A stretch of 64,000 nt of DNA, taken from contig NZ_OY762929.1 of assembly GCF_963666675.1 (NCBI RefSeq), forward strand, positions 1,488,001-1,552,000, given 5' to 3'. The stretch comes from an uncultured Desulfobacter sp. Lineage in GTDB: Bacteria > Desulfobacterota > Desulfobacteria > Desulfobacterales > Desulfobacteraceae. A model generated the notes under the pieces. The model was not told the origin of the DNA. It saw nothing but the letters and a program-made list of their open reading frames with translations, and did no database searches. The position numbers were made by a program, and so were the translations under genes. Positions 60,284-64,000 of this stretch are shown one piece after another (the stretch's first letter is position 1; each line of letters starts with the position of its first letter).

Positions 60284-61836
60284 CTCAGGGCCTCCCGGTT
60301 GAGGGTGATGAATGTTTTGAGATAATCGCGCTCCACAGGGCCTAACATGACAGGCTTTTTAATCATTTTGGCATAAGCGGTTGCAATCCATTTTGCAAGT
60401 TCAGCACATAACGTATCCAGCCATTCGCCTTGTTCTTTTCGGACCTGTGCAAAACCGTGGCAAAGCCAAATTTTCTGGTGATCCGGTAAAGCACTGCTTT
60501 CTTCCCTGTATTGGTCTTCAGCCACAGAGCGCAGCACAGCGGATCGTTCTATGATGATATCCAGTATTTCTTCAATGCGATGGTCTCTTCCACTTTCTAA
60601 ATTTCGACGGGGGATTTCGCTGTTTAACCCTGTTTTAAATATGCCATGCAATTTTTTGAGTGGTTCCCGGATATCACGATACCAGATTGAATTAGCGAAA
60701 AAATTTTTTTTAGGGAAATTAATTTTCCGTTTATCGAGATGAGGAGGGGAAGAGTCAAGTAAATAATAAGTTTGGTATTTATTGTTGAGTGCACTTATAT
60801 TTTTAGGGTGATCCCCACCATGCTTGGTTACTGTGAGATTTAGTAACGCTGAAAAACCTTTTTCAAAGAACGCATTCTCTTTATATGCTTTTCTTCCTAA
60901 GAAGCTTTTTGGTGACTTACCATTCATTGCATCTATTTTATCTTTTAGGGAAAACACTAACCCGGAAGGCTTGAGGACAGACAACTGATGATATGAACCG
61001 CCGACTGGAAAAAAAACTTGTTTAGCCCGATCGGAGGTATTGTGGTTTTGGGATGTTAAACATTTTGAAAATTTTTTGATCCACTCTTTGGCGTTTGAAC
61101 GAGGTACGCCTAAATAGCTTGAAATTTTATGTTCGTCTTTTTTTTGGAGAAAATTAAAAATTGGTTGGTTTTCAATTGGCAAAGATAAAAATTTATAAAC
61201 TTTTAAATACTTTGCATCGATATGTAGGTCAAATTTAGGTTCCGAACTTCCTGTTTTTATATATCCGTCTTTGTCTGTATGTGTTTGAGTATAAAAAATT
61301 TTAGGGAATTTTAAACCGGGATAAGTCATTTTTGCTGGATGAGATACAATTGTTCCGTATGTGCTTTTTGTTGAAATCGAATCAATTTCCTTAGTTATAT
61401 TCTTAACCGAAAAAACAGATACATCTGTGTCCTCTTTAGGGTTTTTAAATAAATTGTAATAATCAAGATAATTTCCATTAAAGGCCTTAATTAAAAAGAG
61501 CAAGTCGTTAAATTCATTTTCAGATAATTTAAGAATTTTGGGCACATTTTTAATTATTGGGTGATCTATATCGCAAAAATATTTAAAGGATTTTTCATAA
61601 GAATATATCCCTTTTTTTGTGTATAAGCTGGATGAGAGGATCATCAACGCTTCACAGTTTTTTTCTGATGAAGGGAATGGCCCGCTTTGTTCAGTAGATA
61701 GCAGATTGGTCAGAAAGGCATATCTATCAATAATCTTGTTTTTTCCATCCTGTTTTTGAGGAAGGGTCTCATTTTCTTTATGGCGTTTTATTAGTTTATC
61801 GATCGTTTTTTCTAATTCCGTTTTTTCTTGGCTCAT
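60280..61836 (-). CDS. csy1: Type I-F Csy1 (Cas8f), long form
   Basis: A 518-residue Cas8f, longer than the roughly 430 of well-known Csy1 proteins. The conserved core HGGDHPKNISALNNKYQTYY with the following LLDSSPP is clear, and the C-terminal helical part (LPDHQKIWLCHGFAQVRKEQ; FITLNREALR) is normal. The first 290 residues are Lys/Asn-rich and AT-rich compared with the neighbours and hardly resemble the Csy1 I remember. Csy1 recognises the PAM and recruits Cas3, so this part may recognise DNA differently. It overlaps cas3 and csy2 by 4 bases each. Confidence 0.9.
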   Translation of the reverse strand: MSQEKTELEKTIDKLIKRHKENETLPQKQDGKNKIIDRYAFLTNLLSTEQSGPFPSSEKNCEALMILSSSLYTKKGIYSYEKSFKYFCDIDHPIIKNVPKILKLSENEFNDLLFLIKAFNGNYLDYYNLFKNPKEDTDVSVFSVKNITKEIDSISTKSTYGTIVSHPAKMTYPGLKFPKIFYTQTHTDKDGYIKTGSSEPKFDLHIDAKYLKVYKFLSLPIENQPIFNFLQKKDEHKISSYLGVPRSNAKEWIKKFSKCLTSQNHNTSDRAKQVFFPVGGSYHQLSVLKPSGLVFSLKDKIDAMNGKSPKSFLGRKAYKENAFFEKGFSALLNLTVTKHGGDHPKNISALNNKYQTYYLLDSSPPHLDKRKINFPKKNFFANSIWYRDIREPLKKLHGIFKTGLNSEIPRRNLESGRDHRIEEILDIIIERSAVLRSVAEDQYREESSALPDHQKIWLCHGFAQVRKEQGEWLDTLCAELAKWIATAYAKMIKKPVMLGPVERDYLKTFITLNREALR

Positions 61837-64000
61837 AACAGTCCCTCTTGATTTTTAAACAAACCCAATTGATCATTATATGAAAATTGTGAAACCTCTT
61901 GATTTCCAGATTCAGGGATCACTGCTTCTCCAAAACGAAGACATGCCTGGTTGTAATTGATTTCTCGCGCCTCTGCTTCACGAATCAAAGACTGCAAGTA
62001 GTCACGGCTTAACCACAACCGTTGCCTTACTTTGCTCGATAAATGAATCGTTGTAATACGCCACGTTTCCGTTTCATCCTGATTTACCAAATCTTCGGTA
62101 TTCTCACCGGTAACAGGTTCGCCTCGTTCATCTTTGAGTGTAAAATAGGTTTTTCCCGTCGAATCAAAACAGCGGAATAGGTGAAGACTGGCCCGGCTTT
62201 GCCGAAAACGGTTTAAGGCCTGGGGAAGTGCGGTGAGATACCAATGCCCGCCGATATAGCCTTGCAGGCTTTCAGGGCCTTTCGCTTCATAATTTTTCAG
62301 CCAATGGGCCGTAACAGCATGTTCAAGGTCTGCCAGCCGTGTGCCATGTTTGGCGTTATCATCAATTCTGGGAATAGCGTTTAAATTTTTGGAGATGTAT
62401 AGGGCGTTAACCAATTTATTAAGATCATGAGTTTTAAAGAAAGCGGATTTTGGGGGAGTGAGGTCTTTTCCAGATTCATATCCTGGATGAAAAAAATAGC
62501 CGCCTTCAGGTTTATCGCCAAAGCGCACAGTTTTCCAATTGTATTGCAGCAATCCCACATTGGGCGTCTGAACCTCTTGATCCCGGTGGCGCCTGACGCG
62601 CCCGGCCATCTGCACGATGGACCGGTACGATGACGGCTCAACAACGGCCCAGTCAAAATCATGGTCTCGACCGACCTCCTCCACCGGTGTTGCCACAAGG
62701 ATAAAAAGAACATCCGCGGGAGGTTGTTCCCGGTCAGCCATGGCGTCCAGATGTCCGCGTATTACCTTGTTTTGAAATGCGGCGGGTTGTTCGCCTTTAG
62801 ACTCCTTGCGTTTCAAAACAGAATCCAGGTGCTTCTCCTGCTCATGGCGCAGCAACAAAACCTGCTGACTGTGGTAAGGCATGGTCCGTATGGCGGTCTT
62901 TTCGGGGCAGTCATACTCCAGAAGAAACTGTGCCAATGAAACGCAGGGTTGAATATTGGCCGTCCGGATAACGCCAAATGATACTTTCAGACCGGTTTTG
63001 GGATCTATGGTGTGGTGGTTGCGGTGCTTTATTAAAGCATCCTGGATGATGATATTAAACCAGGCCTCCTGTTTAGTTGTTTCGCTTGCTGCTTGTAAAG
63101 CAATAGCGGCTTGACATGAAATAATGCCTGCTTTCCGCAAGGCTGGTTGTTTAGCCAGTTTTCCGGTTCGTTTTTTGATAAAGGCCTGATGGGCCTGCGC
63201 ATATTGCAGGTTGGCGGTTTCCCGGTCGGCTGTATCAATATCGCTCACAGCCGTTGAAAACTCATCAATCCAGGCGCAACCGATCCCAGGGTTGGCATTT
63301 CTGATTTTCGTAAAAAGCTGCCATCCTTCCTGGTAACAGTTGAAATACCCTTCTGCAAGGGCCGGCGGAATGGTTGCCGATGATATCATCACCTTTCGCC
63401 CAAGCATCCCGGCAAAATGAATCAGGCGGCCGATGGCAATGGCATCAGCCCCGGTGAAATCATCTATTTCATCAATCACAAGGTCCGAAGACATCAGGCG
63501 CAAGGCAGGCAAAATATACCGGCCGCCCCGGGTCGTTTCCGTTGCAGAGATGATATGGTCAATGGTGCATACCAGAATCGGGGCATATAAAAGTTTTCGG
63601 CTTTTTTCATGTGGAAGAACCGTGGCAAGTTTATCTTCCGGGATATCAACATCATAAAACAGTTCACTGGTGTCTTCCATCAGAGATTCCTGTGATTCGG
63701 CGCCTTCTTCGAAAACGGTTTTTTCTTTTTTATTTTCCTTGTTTTCATGCAGATCAGCGATGGCCTTGGAGCCGATAATTACTCCCAGATCACTGCCGTC
63801 ACTGTTCTGGAAAATACGCTGTCGATAGTCGTCTCCGGTCTGTAACGTCAATGTCCGCAGACCCAGTGCCAGGATATAACGCAAGCTGTCGTTGTTTTTT
63901 GTTAATGCAAGCATCACCTTGGCATTGGCAAAGGTTTTACCGCACCCGGTACTGGCCATGTTCACAGTAAAAAAGCCATGCGTCTGGTTCTCTTGCTGAT
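61833..64000 (-). CDS. cas3: Cas3 helicase-nuclease of type I-F, 3' part (Cas2-3)
   Basis: The 3' 722 codons of Cas3; the frame runs off the window edge (QQENQTHGFFTVNM before the helicase). Helicase motifs: Walker A ASTGCGKT, the DExD-like LVIDEIDDF, SSATIPPALAEGYF (motif III), LVATPVEEVGRDHDFDW and QMAGRVRRHR (motif VI). Known I-F Cas3 proteins carry Cas2 and the HD nuclease at the N-terminus, which lies beyond base 64000 with the expected cas1. It degrades DNA recruited by the Csy complex. It is coupled to csy1 by a 4-base overlap. Confidence 0.95.
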   Translation of the reverse strand, partial: QQENQTHGFFTVNMASTGCGKTFANAKVMLALTKNNDSLRYILALGLRTLTLQTGDDYRQRIFQNSDGSDLGVIIGSKAIADLHENKENKKEKTVFEEGAESQESLMEDTSELFYDVDIPEDKLATVLPHEKSRKLLYAPILVCTIDHIISATETTRGGRYILPALRLMSSDLVIDEIDDFTGADAIAIGRLIHFAGMLGRKVMISSATIPPALAEGYFNCYQEGWQLFTKIRNANPGIGCAWIDEFSTAVSDIDTADRETANLQYAQAHQAFIKKRTGKLAKQPALRKAGIISCQAAIALQAASETTKQEAWFNIIIQDALIKHRNHHTIDPKTGLKVSFGVIRTANIQPCVSLAQFLLEYDCPEKTAIRTMPYHSQQVLLLRHEQEKHLDSVLKRKESKGEQPAAFQNKVIRGHLDAMADREQPPADVLFILVATPVEEVGRDHDFDWAVVEPSSYRSIVQMAGRVRRHRDQEVQTPNVGLLQYNWKTVRFGDKPEGGYFFHPGYESGKDLTPPKSAFFKTHDLNKLVNALYISKNLNAIPRIDDNAKHGTRLADLEHAVTAHWLKNYEAKGPESLQGYIGGHWYLTALPQALNRFRQSRASLHLFRCFDSTGKTYFTLKDERGEPVTGENTEDLVNQDETETWRITTIHLSSKVRQRLWLSRDYLQSLIREAEAREINYNQACLRFGEAVIPESGNQEVSQFSYNDQLGLFKNQEGLL

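Overview
The window looks like the chromosome of a marine, Desulfobacter-type sulfate reducer (Desulfobacteraceae, Desulfobacterota). I infer this from the gene mix: acetate carriers, choline/betaine and TRAP/lactate-type oxidation modules, many PAS hybrid kinases with sigma-54 regulators, and heavy IS and repeat content. No rRNA, tRNA or taxonomic marker gene is present, so the genus is not fixed.

Layout. 1-600: 5' part of a DUF3360 membrane protein. 1081-9401: an acetate-uptake block, with a Cache-PAS-CBS-DUF294 membrane sensor, a PAS/sigma-54 activator, satP behind a good -24/-12 promoter, a decayed MFS carrier, and actP-yjcH on the other strand. 9402-11041: no convincing gene, but several palindromic dispersed repeats. 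11042-19316: an AEC carrier, then an operon of a GntR regulator fused in frame to a LigI-like amidohydrolase, a three-part TRAP transporter and a GlcD/GlcF-type oxidase. 19462-24805: choline module (orphan ChoX, BetA, GntR regulator, BetB) split by two strong terminators. 25208-29877: PAS hybrid kinase, then marR and a Bcr/CflA efflux gene. 30163-36989: a periplasmic binding protein, histidine kinase and NtrC-type regulator, followed by glutaminase and an AGCS carrier; tandem palindromes and a -24/-12 promoter sit just before the glutaminase gene. 37571-45624: a large hybrid kinase and a convergent sugar-type binding protein, originally about 40 bp apart and now separated by an IS4-family element that itself carries an IS3-family element. 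45930-51323: sensory remnants (MCP fragment, second binding protein, cNMP-domain protein, CheV, AGCS 3' fragment, frameshifted membrane gene) with a three-copy structured repeat.

51340-64000: a type I-F CRISPR-Cas locus, all read on the minus strand: cas3 (5' end and cas1 outside the window), csy1, csy2, csy3, cas6f, leader, then an array of 59 repeats. The array is interrupted by a 2712-bp ISKra4-like element inserted inside the third spacer from the leader. Its 15-bp terminal repeats are perfect and it made a 9-bp target duplication; removing it restores a 32-bp spacer. The element carries a DruA-like (DUF4338) gene coupled to its transposase. Fifty-five older spacers are thereby separated from the leader. 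The old part also holds a 5-unit tandem duplication and a pair of spacers that differ at 2 positions.

I did not find a wholly new multigene system. The strongest novel points are the IS-split I-F array, a terminator-like hairpin 25 bases before the first repeat, the GntR-amidohydrolase fusion with an internal ribosome binding site, the paired palindromic enhancer sites before the glutaminase gene, and the structured repeat upstream of a binding-protein gene.
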